This document shows, piece after piece, positions 24,728-36,180 of a DNA stretch of 64,000 nt. The DNA is taken from positions 218,378,205 through 218,442,204 of the forward strand of contig CP136064.1 in the NCBI GenBank assembly GCA_032622095.1. Direction: 5' to 3'. The position numbers and the translations under genes were made by a program. The first letter of the stretch is position 1, and every line of letters starts with the position of its first letter. The notes beneath the pieces are model-generated. The model was given only the letters and a program-made list of their open reading frames with translations. It was not told where the DNA came from and did no database searches. This DNA is from Siphonodentalium dalli. Taxonomy: Eukaryota; Mollusca; Scaphopoda; Gadilida; Siphonodentaliidae.

Positions 24728-24926
24728 TGGTAGTCAAGTGTTGGTCAGCTACTCTGGAAGACAGTACATACTGTAGATCAAAATTACAGAGAACTGGTGA
24801 TTGAGTGGGGAGTAGGTCCATAAGTAGGGAGCCAGTAGATTACTAAACTGCGTAGTTCATATATTTACCGGTGTATATACTAAGCCAATTTGAAGTCCTT
24901 CCTTGAGGATATATTTTGTTTTAAAT
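24728..24926 (-). mobile_element. Probable LINE 3' UTR
   Basis: About 200 bases lie between the LINE coding remnant (ending in TGA at 24927 on the minus strand) and the decamer microsatellite. This is where a CR1-like 3' UTR would sit; elements of this class often end in short tandem repeats. No second copy of this segment was found in the window to confirm the boundary. Confidence 0.4.
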
Positions 24927-25327
24927 TCAGTTATCGAAACGCTTTGTTGCTACAATATATTACTGAATTATATCGAACAGTTTCTTATTACTTCGGGACG
25001 AGATATATGGTATTCCAAACAGAACTTCGTTAATGTCGAGAATTTGAAGGCTCTCGCGAGTCAATTTATCAGCGAGAGCTCAGACTGATACAAGGGGCAA
25101 CTAAAGACAAAATAATGAAAGGCGTCTTCGGATGGATTCCACAGAAGCACACAGGGCTATCTGAGATATAATTATTAAACATATCAGAGCGGAGTTCGCT
25201 ACATCTATTTAGGATGCGACAGTGTAGGATACTGTTTGTTCGTTGTCCTGTGTAGAAGTACAAAGGAGAGGCAGGTGAGGGGTCCAATAGTTGCAAATTA
25301 GTTTTAAATATAGAGAATTGGCCAACG
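24927..25327 (-). pseudogene. CR1-like LINE, degenerate ORF2 C-terminal tail
   Basis: This continues the reverse transcriptase ORF in shifted frames. The segment around 25150-25240 carries the cysteine motif common to the end of CR1-type ORF2 (HCRILNRCSELRSDMFNN followed by SPVCFCG). The stretch upstream of 24927 reads LFGIP, SSRSNKKLFDII and IVATKRFDN before TGA, the usual C-terminus of these proteins. At least two frameshifts and a stop interrupt it. Confidence 0.75.
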
Positions 25328-25894
25328 TCAGTGATTATTTTGGGAAGACTTTTTGTAATGTTCTGTATTACAGAAATATGAATAAAATTTGCCGGGTCGC
25401 CTCAAGTTGTAACCCGACACCTCGTTTGCTCTAGGGGGAAGTGTAGATGCTAGATAGGATGGGGCTTGTTCGTTTACTATTTTATAGACTAGTTGCAGTT
25501 TGTGTATCTGTCGCCTTCTATCAAGAGAAGGCCACCCCACTTCCTGCAGAACTGTGTTATTAGATGCAGAGCGAGTGATGCCACTGACAATCCGCCCAGC
25601 TTCAATGTGTAGTCGGTCGAGCTTATCCAGGAGATATTGCGGTGCGCTGTCCCACACTACGTCTGAGTAATCAAATAGGGGTAGTATATACGTTTTATAG
25701 ATAATTCTGTTAAGTTGGTACTTCAGGCGCCTTAGTTGAGCTAGTCGAGATGCAATCCGATTTACCAGGCCGTCGATATGGGCATTCCAATTGAGGTTTG
25801 ACTGTAGTTCCAGACCAAGGTGTTTATGCGTGTCAACAAACGATATTGTTTCATCGGCGAACTTAATTTCTGGGTGTTTTGTTTTCGGGGTCAT
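25328..25894 (-). pseudogene. CR1-like LINE, RT thumb/C-terminal region
   Basis: A 188-codon frame starts right after the endonuclease frame. It contains the post-palm region of non-LTR reverse transcriptases: THKHLGLELQSNLNWNAHID (residues about 21-40), YILPLFDYSDVVWD, and RRRQIHKLQLVYKI. The palm core with the YADD box is absent: the frame begins just before the KHLG block, so several hundred codons that should separate it from the endonuclease are deleted. The product cannot be an active polymerase. Confidence 0.88.
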
Positions 25895-26910
25895 TAATGA
25901 GTAGAAAATTCCAACCGTTTTTGTCGGGTTCTCACTCTGTCACGCTTTTTTATCTCACGTCGAATGTCTGAATTAAGCCAAATTTTGTCTGATGTTCTCA
26001 CTGTTACAGTTGATTGTGGAATTGTTTTCTCCATTATAGATAAGAATTCCGTATGGAAATTATCGACTGCTTTATTTACATCTGTTGTGTGATTTATGAG
26101 ATCATCCCAGTCTACTGATTCGAGTAAGCTATTTGCATGTGAAAAGTTAGCCTTTCTATAATTCCACACCTTTCTTTCGAATGATGGTGCCCGGGTATTA
26201 TCGAAAGATATTGTAGCGTAAACACCTAGATGGTCTGAAACCCCAAGGTCTAAAGTATCAGCGTCTAGAACTTGCATAATCTTGGAGGTAATAATGGGAT
26301 CGAGGAGAGTACTTGATGTGCTGGTTACTCTGGTGGGAACCGTAATAACATTTTTCATACTAAAACCATCTGTTATTTGTTTGATCTTCGAGGAGCTGTC
26401 CAAAAAATTGGAATTAAAATCGCCAGTGATGACTACATTTTCTGAAATATCAAGTGCGTCAGAAATTTTGGATTCAAGTAGTTCCCAATAATTTGTGGCA
26501 CAGAAATCTTCAGATCTATAGGATACCCCGAGTATAATGCGGGTTTTTATAGAGTGGATTTCAAACCATAGACACGATGAGTCGAATTTTAGTTCAGTTT
26601 TCCGATTGAAAATGAGATGATCAGCAAACATTACGCAAATGCCCCCTCCATTAGAATCACGGTCTTTGCGGATGGGAGAACTATATCCAGGGATTTCTAG
26701 CTGGTTTGATGGGTATGACGGGTCAAGGTGGGTTTCCGTAAAACATAACACATCATACTCGTTTATTAAGTCTGAAATTTTTCCTAATTTATTACGGATA
26801 CTGCGAACGTTGTAATGGAAAATGGAGATTGTGTTGTTGACTGTCGATAGCGGAGGCCCATGGTTAATTTCAATATCTCCTGATAACATTAATATTAAAA
26901 GAGTAAACAT
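25894..26910 (-). CDS. CR1-like LINE ORF2 N-terminal region: apurinic-type endonuclease
   Basis: A 338-residue frame is one exonuclease/endonuclease/phosphatase domain of a non-LTR retrotransposon, which nicks target DNA to prime reverse transcription. Signature residues all look present: N34 (HYNVRS), E59 (FTETH), Y131 (SYRS), D164 and N166 (GDFN), D204, and S225-D226-H227. Residues 4-19 are hydrophobic followed by SGDIEINHGPP, which resembles the 2A-like D-V/I-E-x-N-P-G-P motif seen at the N-terminus of some CR1-type proteins, but with His for the first Pro. An in-frame TGA lies four codons upstream of the Met. The end, after KKRDRVRTRQKR, is abrupt: the RT palm is missing by internal deletion. 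Confidence 0.9.
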   Translation of the reverse strand: MFTLLILMLSGDIEINHGPPLSTVNNTISIFHYNVRSIRNKLGKISDLINEYDVLCFTETHLDPSYPSNQLEIPGYSSPIRKDRDSNGGGICVMFADHLIFNRKTELKFDSSCLWFEIHSIKTRIILGVSYRSEDFCATNYWELLESKISDALDISENVVITGDFNSNFLDSSSKIKQITDGFSMKNVITVPTRVTSTSSTLLDPIITSKIMQVLDADTLDLGVSDHLGVYATISFDNTRAPSFERKVWNYRKANFSHANSLLESVDWDDLINHTTDVNKAVDNFHTEFLSIMEKTIPQSTVTVRTSDKIWLNSDIRREIKKRDRVRTRQKRLEFSTH

Positions 26911-27800
26911 AAATATATATCAAGGACTCAATAGACTGAAAGCTCCAAAATTCAGACTGCCGTTTTTTTGCAGTTTCGATATGTGACTTTCTTTTTGCTG
27001 AATCGAAAATACCAATAGCTGCCCTATACTGATTCAGGACACACGTCATTTTTCAGACGATGGTTCGAAACCAGGATAGGGCAGGAACTGGACTTCGACT
27101 CTGCAAACGTTACAATACTGATATGAATATATTTTGGCAACCCACAAATGGACCAAGGGGTATGGTGCTTGATCTGAAAATGTTCAGAAAAGGTTTGGCA
27201 ATTGGAATAAAAATGGTTCGAATTTATGCTGACATGTAGGAAGTATGAAATAAAGAAAACATAATGAAGGCATAGAATATGAAGCAAATAATATATACAT
27301 AATGATGATGGATGATGATAGTCGGCATGATAATTTCATCGCGATTAGTTTTCGGCCTACAACGGGTATTTTGTTGGGATTAATTTTGACAACAATATTA
27401 TAAAAGTAGAATAAATTTGTCCATTTGCTATTTAGGTCAGGGGAGAAAACAGCTGAAACGGACATGCACAACCGCCGCGGACGTAGTATATCCTCACAAA
27501 TATCGTCATTGAAGAAACTTAGATTGATCTTTAGTGTCGTGATGTGCGAGGTAGCTTTCGGGATAATGTATTTACACATATATATCCTCAAAAGGGTAGA
27601 GATCTTGTGTCGGTCCGGTCATCCATATAGTGGTTTCGACTTTATTCCATCTTATCTTTATTTTGTCAGATTTGAAATGATCAATTAGAAAGAAAAAAAT
27701 AGTCAGGAGAGATATCTTATTCAGCGTAGATTTCCCCCATTCATATAGATTGTCAACATTCGATAGGAAATTATTGTCATCACGGTCTACCATACTACGT
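26911..27800 (-). other. LINE upstream flank with unassigned frames
   Basis: Overlapping minus-strand frames at 27572-27793 (73 codons) and 27184-27591 (135 codons) lie just upstream of the LINE endonuclease on the same strand. The first begins with VDNLYEWGK, reminiscent of the segment after YADD in other LINE RTs; the rest is not recognised. They could be another LINE scrap or 5' sequence of this one. Confidence 0.25.
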
Positions 27801-28301
27801 TTAAAGGCACGTGAGGCCTTAGTTGTCGAAAATATTCATATTTGTTCCAATCACCGTAAACAGAAAAACATTAAAACGCATACAGTTTCGTTCATATATA
27901 CCATGACCATCGCGTAAACAGCATGTTATCATAAATATTTACTATATTTTACCTAAGCAAGAGCCTGATTGTGTTACAGAAGACAGCACAATGCTGCTGG
28001 CTAATCACACACAAGTGGCATAAACGCTCTTTATTCGTTCCATATCAGGAATTCACCAACAAAGAACGCTCTTTATGTTTACCATCATAATATAAACAAA
28101 CACCAGAAAAGTAACTTTTTATGCTTTTGTTTACATAACAATGGTCAAAGATATGACAATAACATACTGTTTATGCGATATTTCTTATTTGATACGGACA
28201 CAGTCTGTCTACATTTTGTTGTTCTTTCTGTTTGTGGCGGTTTTTGACGGGTGGAAATATTTTCACAGGATACCCACCGCCAAGGCCAACCGTACCTTTA
28301 A
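27801..28301. mobile_element. TTAA-flanked MITE, family 2, copy 1
   Basis: A 501-bp unit opens TTAAAGGCACGTGAGGCC and closes GGCCAACCGTACCTTTAA. TTAA lies at both edges. It matches 41803-42157 almost identically over the first 270 bases and the last 50, including the doubled GAACGCTCTTTATG-like motif; copy 2 lacks about 150 bases of the interior. Open frames inside are not transposase. Confidence 0.82.
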
Positions 28302-28863
28302 CAGATTGAATTGTTTTGATTCGAATTTAATAGCGCGTGAAAAGTCACAGGATCGTGAACTGCCGGCAGTATGGTTTAGTTAAGATTAATGATTAATGTA
28401 GGTCGCGAAGACCTGGCTTGTCGCATCAGTAGTCCGCAAATCTGACTTTTATTATCAGAGCGTCTAGCTCTGTTTGAATAGTTGGGTCCACCAACTAGTC
28501 GCATCAGCTGAAATTCTCCCCTATGATTATATAGGGACGTTTTCTAGGACAGTGTACATGTGATCGTGTTGCTAACATTTCTTGTGCTGGGAGCGATTCA
28601 TTCATTAACTGTATTTTCGTAAAGAGAAATGTGAGAAAGTTGTTGCGGCGAAATCACGGATTGGATGGCATTAGCAGGTACACAAATGGTATATCATAAT
28701 GATTTTATCTGGTAATTCCACACGTGTATTTTTTGTTTTGTTTTGTTTTTAAAGGTGAGATCAATCCGAAATACCCGACAGGGACGTAGAGTTCCGGGGG
28801 GGGGGGCAGAATTTAATAAAGTAAGTTGACATTCTTGAATATTTTCATTTTATCATGTTCGGG
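28302..28863. other. No recognisable feature
   Basis: Contains a short G homopolymer near 28798. No gene or repeat recognised. Confidence 0.4.
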
Positions 28864-28941
28864 ACTGAGCTAGATCATGCCATACATCTCTACTCTGGGC
28901 GTCAGCCAGAGCAGAGATTCATGGCATGATCCAGGGCTGAG
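28864..28941. repeat. Hairpin of the GGCGTAGCCAGAGTAGAG family
   Basis: Arms of about 35 bases (ACTGAGCTAGATCATGCC to TACTCTGG, and the reverse) flank a short loop GCGTCAG. Each arm matches the single motif at 6368-6408 and 5043-5078, so this is a head-to-head pair of that repeat. Confidence 0.7.
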
Positions 28942-29072
28942 CCTGCGGTCCCAATTTAAATTTTTGACAAACCATGATTACTAGTACCATTTCAGTATGA
29001 ATTGGAATGGCATTGGGGAGGGGTTGTCAAACAGTTCTCTTTTATATTCCACATAAGATTTTTATTTTATTG

Positions 29073-29256
29073 AGTGATGACTAATGTCTTGTTTATTGTT
29101 CTTGTTTTTGTTTATTTAAACTTTAGTTTGAGGCTAAACATTTTTAAGTTCCATAACTATATATAGTGATGACTAATGTCTTGTTTATTGTTCTTGTTTT
29201 TGTTTATTTAAACTTTAGTTTGAGGCTAAACATTTTAAAGTTCCATAACTATATAT
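29073..29256. repeat. Two-copy tandem duplication, 92-bp unit
   Basis: A unit beginning AGTGATGACTAATGTCTTG occurs at 29073 and 29165, with only one or two differences. Very recent duplication. Confidence 0.92.
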
Positions 29257-29364
29257 AGTTATAGTTATAAATATTAATTTATTATTGTTTATTATTGTTA
29301 TTATTATTATTAAATAATTTTTTTTATTATCGGTATATATTTTTTTTGTGTGGAAAATTCAGGG

Positions 29365-29670
29365 TTTTTCCAAAATCATTGCAATTTGGAACAACAGTTT
29401 GACCTCCTCTTCGCAATGCATACATGCGGTTAATATGATAATTGATATAATTTTATCATTTTGGAAGACAAAAACAGGATTGTTAGCATTTAAATGTCAA
29501 ATTCATAGTTGTAGGATTCTTCCAAAATTGTTGCAATTAAGAATGACAGTTTGACCCCCCCCCCCTTCCCAATATATACATGAAATTAATATGGTAATTG
29601 ATATAATTTTAACATTTTGCAAGGCAGAAACAAGACTATTATCATTTGAGTATCAAATTCATAGTGATAG
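29365..29670. repeat. Degenerate two-copy tandem repeat, ~151-bp unit
   Basis: TTCCAAAAT--TTGCAATT recurs at about 29369 and 29520, followed in both by ACAGTTTGACC, AATATG-TAATTGATATAATTTTA and CAAATTCATAGT. A run of 10 C occurs in the second copy. Confidence 0.75.
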
Positions 29671-30815
29671 GTTCAGTAGGCTATACATACTACAGTGCCA
29701 CTGGAGTGTAAAGCCAATTAATAAGGATTTGTGACACATTTATACATGTAAATGTAGGCCTATATCAGCCCGGTTCATAATACATATGGTAATAGAGATT
29801 ACTAATAGTTCATAATTTGAGGCGAATCCTGTGTTCCAGTTTTCAATTTAGGGAGGTTCAACTATGAGAAGTGTAATAGCATTTATTTAGTGCTTACTAG
29901 TACTGGTACGAGTGCATTGAGCGGTTGGATTATTTGAACCAATGTGAACTGTGCCCCTTTGAAAATTTATGTCGTGTAGAATAGTTGACATATCTGAAAT
30001 GATATTTATGACGGTGAGGTGGGTCACAGGGTTATACTTTTAAGCAACCGCACAGGAAAGGGTACCCCCAACACAAGTCTCAGGAGCCAAGATAAAGATA
30101 ATATAACATAACATGTACATGTATATATACAACTTATCTGGAGTCTTGTTTTATTCAGGCTGTAGTCGATAGGGTGTTTACATTTATACAGTGGATTTGT
30201 GAAGTTGAGTCCACTCAAAAGAAGATAATGTTGTCAGAATGTTAGTTGCTTTGCTTAATGGGAATGACCTGGCGACAAGTATGCGGTACCGGAGACCTAC
30301 AACGAAATGCCCCACAAAAGGTCATCCCTTCCAGGAATAAGTCAACTATCTCTGTATTTTGTCAATAGTTAGTTATAGTCAGTTTCATACTAGTTGTATA
30401 GGGGATAACAAGTACATGCATTAAAGGGTGAGGGAAAAAAAATCATAATTCATTACTATTAACCCTCTCATGACGGGAGCTGCTCTGGTGCAGCATTAAA
30501 TATCCTGTGCCAGTGCACTCCCTCACACACACGAGTCTCCAATGGGAGCCCCGCATATATAAGAGAATGCCCCGGCTTACAAGGTCAAGGTAAAATAGAG
30601 ATTAGAGATTTGGCCAATGTCTTCTCACACATTTGCAAGACTCCATATGAGAGACCCGCACATAAATGAGAATGCATTGGCACAAGGTTTTCACAGAATT
30701 ACAGGAAGCCACACTCATTTTTTACCCCTTTTTGGGTTCGACCCAGATAGATTTCAATTAATTGTATATTCTGACAGCTCATTTGAGCAGTTGAGTCCAA
30801 TTGATGCTATGTTTT
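29671..30815. other. Mostly featureless; partial tandem copy near the end
   Basis: No gene recognised. From about 30727 a block with GGGTTCGACCCAGATAGATTT occurs once before the main repeat unit starts at 30816, so the left edge of that repeat is itself duplicated in tandem. Confidence 0.45.
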
Positions 30816-31718
30816 TTCTTTCCTTTTTTGGGTTTGACCCGGATAGATTTCAATTAATTGTATACTAGTAATCTGACAGTTCAATTGAGCAGATACTAGT
30901 CTAGCATAAGCTGCATTTCTGTTTGTATGCAAACACTATATGGGGCTATAAAACACCAGCAAAGATTCCAGCTATTGGCAGTCTAATGACTATACAAGTA
31001 TATAAAATGCAAATCCAGAATATAGCGCTTTACACGACACTCTCATGTATGGCAGACACCAAGGTGTCACAGTACTTAAATGTTGTACTGTATAGTCAGC
31101 ATATTTTTGAAGTGAGCATTGTTACATGTGACTATATCAGGACAGTGAAGCAACCTTGAGCTGAAATATAATTTAGAGCATAACATAAATGTGAGCTGGT
31201 ACATGCATGCATCAGTGCTGAGGTTTATTCTGTATAAGAGCTTGTTCACATTTTTACTTACTGCCAATTTGTTGGTTTTCACATCTCTGCAAACTGCTTT
31301 TATATATAATGATTTTGATTTCTAGATTATTAATTAAAAGTTTGTATTTTTGACCAATTAAAGCATTTACTTCGCTTGGGGGAGGGGGATTACAATATTG
31401 AACATTTATAAGTTCCAGTACACATGTGCATGCATCTATCATAAAACACATAAGGTAATTATGAAGGTAATAGTGGATGTAATTTACATTGATGCATATT
31501 GAAAGTTGATAAGGCAACAACAATTTCATAGCGTGGTTTATGAACTTTGGGTTGAAAAATGGTAGATGGAGGATTTCAGAAGATATTTGAATATGTAATA
31601 ATGAAAGGATCGAAGGCAAAAACAAAAGAGATAATGTTGCTTATAATAATTTTCTTCACCACTATGACCGCATACTTCATATTTTAATCAGTGTGGACAT
31701 AAATAAACCAATCCTATA
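30816..31718 (+). repeat. 0.9-kb dispersed repeat, copy 1
   Basis: Nearly identical to 38740-39676 in the same orientation over the whole length, from TTTTGGGTTTGACCC to AAACCAATCCTATA. Copy 1 has about 28 bases extra near 30945 and lacks a ~72-base segment found in copy 2 near 39490. It ends in a long A run and (AT)n (31719-31758), consistent with a retroposed 3' end. There is no coding frame with family resemblance. Confidence 0.85.
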
Positions 31719-31725
31719 TAAAAAA

Positions 31726-31758
<33 letters not shown>
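31719..31758 (+). repeat. Poly(A) and (AT)n tail
   Basis: An uninterrupted A run of over 20 is followed by AT dinucleotides at the end of the 0.9-kb repeat. It may be a retroelement tail or a microsatellite. Confidence 0.8.
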
Positions 31759-31870
31759 GAGGGTGACGACCCCCTCCCCCTGGCATCCGGCATCCGGCTT
31801 AAAATGGACCCCGGCATCCGGAATACGCCATAACAGAGAGGCGGCATCCGGAATACTATTTGATTAAATT
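31759..31870. mobile_element. Left GAGGGTGACGACCCC terminus
   Basis: The segment starts GAGGGTGACGACCCC and then repeats GGCATCCGG several times, with GCATCCGGAATACGCCATAA. The reverse complement of the terminus ends at 38454, while the GCATCCGGAATACGCC block recurs in the same orientation near 38394. The two could be ends of a 6.7-kb element or two separate fragments of one family. Both are flanked by (AT)n. Confidence 0.5.
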
Positions 31871-32027
31871 TATTGAAAACAGACTCGGGAACGAAGTGAA
31901 CGTTGGCATGAGGTATTGGAATTAGTCTCCGTATTGACTAGTAATGATTTGATTTAGCAGCTTTACGGAAAGATTAAACTTTTTACTAAATGTATGATCT
32001 CATATCATACATATATATATATATATA

Positions 32028-32304
32028 CGCCCTGTCTAACTTACTCGCGGCCATATTGGATCCACCAGGTCCGGTTCCGTGGTTTTAGTGCTACAGTTCA
32101 AAGTTTTGGAGTAGCATTTCCATATTTGACATAAATGGAAGTCATGAATATTCAAAAGCTCCATATATGGAAATGCTACTTCAGAACTTTGATATGTAGC
32201 AATAAAACAACCGGGACTGCATGGAAGAATATCTGATACCATGGAACCGGACCTGCATGCATGGTGGATCTAATATGGCCGCGGGTTAATGACATGATAG
32301 GGCG
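32028..32304. mobile_element. Foldback MITE with TA target duplication
   Basis: A 277-bp unit is almost entirely palindromic. The outer arms begin CGCCCTGTCTAAC and GCGGCCATATTGGATCCACC, with CCGGTTCC further in; the inner arms contain GCATTTCCATAT. Their complements follow in the right half, ending GATAGGGCG. TA flanks both sides. There is a short unpaired centre and no coding capacity. Confidence 0.78.
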
Positions 32305-32512
32305 TATTGGGTGGGGGTGAAAGGCATAGACCATGTTCCAAATGACAGGAGTGGTATAATATACTGAATGAGGAGAAGTTGAAGTGGCATACGTGCGGAA
32401 ACCACCTATATAGCCAATCTTGGGTGACCGTTCATGGTCGTACACGGTAGTATTGAACACCAGGGACACGCAAATAGAAAACTAACATCTTTTTAATATT
32501 TAATATTTCAAA
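32305..32512. other. Short spacer
   Basis: Nothing recognised between the foldback and the next MITE. Confidence 0.4.
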
Positions 32513-32948
32513 TTAAAGGTACTCAATCAGAGGGTCTCCATATCATCACATTCCAACAAAAACGACAACATGTTTTGAAATGCCGCTTCAGTTATCATAA
32601 TATAATAATTGCCCAAATATAACGAAAAGCACAATCAACTATAGTATAAAATTCCACAAAACCCTGCAAAACCTGTTATTTATCAACATTTTGTTCAACG
32701 AAATTTTGCCGGTTTGTCAAATATCTAACACAAAAAGCCACTTGATTTTACCCGCAATTTGGTCAATGAAATTCTTCTCGTTGACTGTCTATTGGGCCAC
32801 CTAAAATAATAGATTTCAAACATCGATATTTGATCACTCTGAGCGGTGATGGATGGGTTCCTCGACTCGAATCAAATATGTTTACCCCCCCCCCCGAAGC
32901 CAAGGAAATAGTAATTTGCGAGCGTTTATTCGGATTGAGTACCTTTAA
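32513..32948. mobile_element. TTAA-flanked MITE, family 1, copy 2
   Basis: A 436-bp unit with termini TTAAAGGTACTCAATC and GGATTGAGTACCTTTAA. It is inverted relative to the 10613 copy: its right half carries the reverse complement of that copy's left half (GGGTTCCTCGACTCGAATC, a C run, GAAATAGTAATT). No coding capacity. Confidence 0.78.
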
Positions 32949-33175
32949 TAAACGTATAGCATTATACATGTGCAGTATAGTAAGCACATTCTCAGCTAAG
33001 TGGGCCCAATGGGCATGATGTTTCACCGAAAAATCGAAGTTAACCATAAGAGCCAATTCGGTTAGTTTCTTGAAGTAGAGTATCCATATAATTGAAATCT
33101 GTATTGGCGGACGTTTTAACAAATTATCCCCTGACATACAACATATGGAAATATGGGCCTCCAATTTCCCATGCG

Positions 33176-33509
33176 ACAGAATACGTTACATACGTTACCA
33201 CTGCCGACTAGGCTAACGTCATTATGTATAACACATCGAGATTGCATTCGGATTTGCAAAGTATTAAAATGATCTGAAACTCGTTCAAGATCACAAAACT
33301 AGTGCTCTAATTCATTCTCTTCTCAATCCTTAGAAATTAAGCAAACATGTATTGTGGCGGACATGCATGTTCAAAATGATATATGATTATATGATATTAT
33401 AAACTAATGTATTTGGAAGTATATTATCTGCGATGGCTGTCTATTCAAATCAAGATTTTACTATTAGCATGCGTCTCGTTCACGGTGGTAACGTATTCTG
33501 TCGCTTATA
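33176..33509. mobile_element. Putative short TIR element
   Basis: Bounded by GCGACAGAATACGTTAC on the left (followed by a partial second copy of the same motif) and the inverted GTAACGTATTCTGTCGC on the right, about 334 bp apart. There is no coding capacity and no obvious target duplication. Confidence 0.5.
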
Positions 33510-34138
33510 CCTTAAGTGCTCACAAGCTATACATTAAACATAAAATACTCATTTGACATTAAGACAATCAATTTTATTCCATATCATGTCAAATGTACAA
33601 GTTTAATACTGTTAAATATGCATTCAATTAACAATTAAGCATGCAGTGACTGCGTAGTGGGTAGGTGCTACTTATACGCTCAATATTGTTTATATAGGCT
33701 AAATCTGACGTCTGCGTGGTATGGATGGGGTTTCGACGTGATATATATGAACGTTGTGAAGTCAGTTACATAATTGTACATTGACGCACACATCAGCCGT
33801 GCTCTTTAATATGAAAGCATGTGATCACAATCGACTAGTCCACGCAATCGTGTATATATATACCTTCCCAAGAAACAACCAACACGCATTTCCTAATGAA
33901 TAAACAACTCCTGGCATGTCAGGCACGAAGTCTATTGAAGCTGCCGAGCATTCCACAAATACACGGATCACATGTGATATACTGCTTTGAGCTTACGATA
34001 TATACATGTATGTTTAAAAAATACGATTTTTTCACGCCTATTTTGGAGCGCAAACCACCAAGTGACTTTATGTGATAAATGAAAGTCTGTTGTTGAAAGT
34101 TTTAGGTGGAATATGTGTTCAATTCTAGCCAGGGTTGG
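33510..34138. other. No recognisable feature
   Basis: AT-rich, no gene or repeat recognised. Confidence 0.4.
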
Positions 34139-34295
34139 GGCGATTACATTCCAATGTAATTGATTACGATTACAATTACTTTTGATTTACATGATTACGA
34201 TTATTGATTAAATATTTTTCAAATGTAATTGATTACGATTACATTACTTTAGTAAAATGTAACTGATTACTTTGGATTACATCTGATTACAATGT
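34139..34295. repeat. Short tandem array of GATTACA-type units
   Basis: Irregular repeats of GTAATTGATTACGATTACA occur over about 150 bp. Comparable subterminal arrays occur near the ends of some animal DNA transposons, but no terminal inverted repeat was found here. Confidence 0.6.
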
Positions 34296-35590
34296 TTAGT
34301 TTCCAACCATTTGGATCCCATAGGAATAACTAATGAAATAAATCAAATTAAAATATCAAATGTTATTTAATAACTATATAATACGTAAACAAGGAACGAC
34401 TGAACAAATAAAACAACCAAGCAATAAGCACATAAAACGTTTTTAATTAATTTGTGATGTTTTGTCATGGAGTTGTGCACCAACATATTGGGAATAGACC
34501 ATGTTTTATGTGTATTTATTTAATTTTATTAAGTATAGTTTTCATTTCGCTCGAATCCAAAATATCATCGAGTGAAATGTTAATACGCTCGTATATGCTT
34601 AGCTGCTAATTTGTATACGAAGCATTTATATAAATGACCCAAATTGCACAAGTAAGCCCAAGATAGAGTTAAAACGAACTTAATTACAAACTATATACCG
34701 GTACACGGCCTGGCTAAATCGACAAGGACTCACTTTATCGTTCATATTGCATCAATGTGAAATGACAACTGTGGACAAAATGAAATTAAAACATGTGTCC
34801 ATAAGACACCATAAACACTCCCCGATCCAAATTCAGTTGACCGCCGTCAATTTTGATGGGTGATGGGGTTTGTGGTGACTGTTTAATGCGTCTTGGGGGG
34901 GGGGGTAAATTACAGCACCCTTTGTTTGACCTTAATATATCAAGGAACCGAGAAATGGAATGGGTCACCTACATCAACCGCTCTGCGTGGGCGGCTGCCA
35001 TGTTCGAATAAGGAATGGAAGTCACGTGGTTCGTATAAGTTTAATAAAAGCTGAAAAATGCGACTTTTTGAAAAAACAGTGGCGGCCATTTAAAAAAAAA
35101 AGTGGCGTCCATATTGAGATATCACAATTCGCAGTTTTCGTCGTTGTTATTACTCGCACAATAGGATTTTCATTATGACTACGTTATTTGTGACCATAGA
35201 TTATGAGGGGAATGGAAAAACGAATCGAATTATCACCTAGATGGCTCAAAAATTGCGTTTTTAACTGTCAAAAACTCACGAAAATGTATAATTTGGATCA
35301 TCAGGAACCGTCACAAATCAGCCAAGAACCATCACAAATCGGCGATAGAACGACTTCCGATGTAACAGTTCCTACACTGTGGGTGACCATTTCAGTCCAT
35401 AAATTTGGCCGAAATTATTTAAATTATCTAAATATGCGGGTTTTTCTTTGAAAACAATTTTGGCGATATCACGTACACGGGGGTGATCCAACTGGAACAC
35501 AAACCATTTGCTAATTGTCATCTCAATACATCCAAAATAGCGTACAAAAGCCTCAATAGAGTATTTAAGACCATCAAGTTTGTTCCATCC
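34296..35590. other. No recognisable feature
   Basis: Includes a G run near 34898 and an imperfect doubling of CACAAATC-GC-A-GAAC around 35314-35350. Open frames of 60-82 codons are unrecognised. Confidence 0.4.
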
Positions 35591-35599
35591 CATCCAATT

Positions 35600-36180
35600 G
35601 GTTTACGAAACCACGAGACACTCGCTGGTTGGTTTGAGATATTCGATGATGGTTTTGTACACTAGTTGGGACACTCATTGGTTGGGTTGTGCGACATTTT
35701 GCATGGGATGGATTTAGACACCAGTTGTTTTAGACACTTCTGATTCTGATGGTTTGAGGTAATCGTCGTGATACATGGGACACCCATTTGGATGGTTATG
35801 AACAGTCATTAAATGGCGTGGGACACCCAGTGGATGGTTTGGGGTTCTCAATTGATGGTTTGAGACGCTCGTTGAGCTGTTTGGGATGTTTTGGAATACT
35901 CATTTGAGCGGGGTTGGACACTATTTGGATGATTTGGGACACTAGTGGGGTTGATTTGGGATACATATTGGGCGTTTCGAGACTCTAGTTGGCTGATTTG
36001 TGACACCAATCTATGAACTTTTTGTTTGGTATAGCATATTAACTAAGATGTTGGATTGAGACACTCGTTGCGTGGATTTACACTCTTTGGGTGGTTTGGG
36101 ACCCTCGGTAAGTGGGATTGGACACTCATTGGATATATTTGGATAATATTTATGTTGCTTTTGACACTCATCTGATGCAT
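35600..36180 (+). repeat. Degenerate minisatellite, GGTTTGGGACACTCATTGGAT type
   Basis: About 20 imperfect units of roughly 25-30 bases share GGGACACTC-TTGG-TGGTTT. Unit length varies and no two neighbours are identical, so the array is old. Confidence 0.75.

Noticed and set aside
24386-24821. Long open frames of Tyr/Ile/His or Cys/Met/Tyr repeats
   Set aside because: They read through the decamer microsatellite in several frames and both strands; purely a product of simple-sequence DNA.
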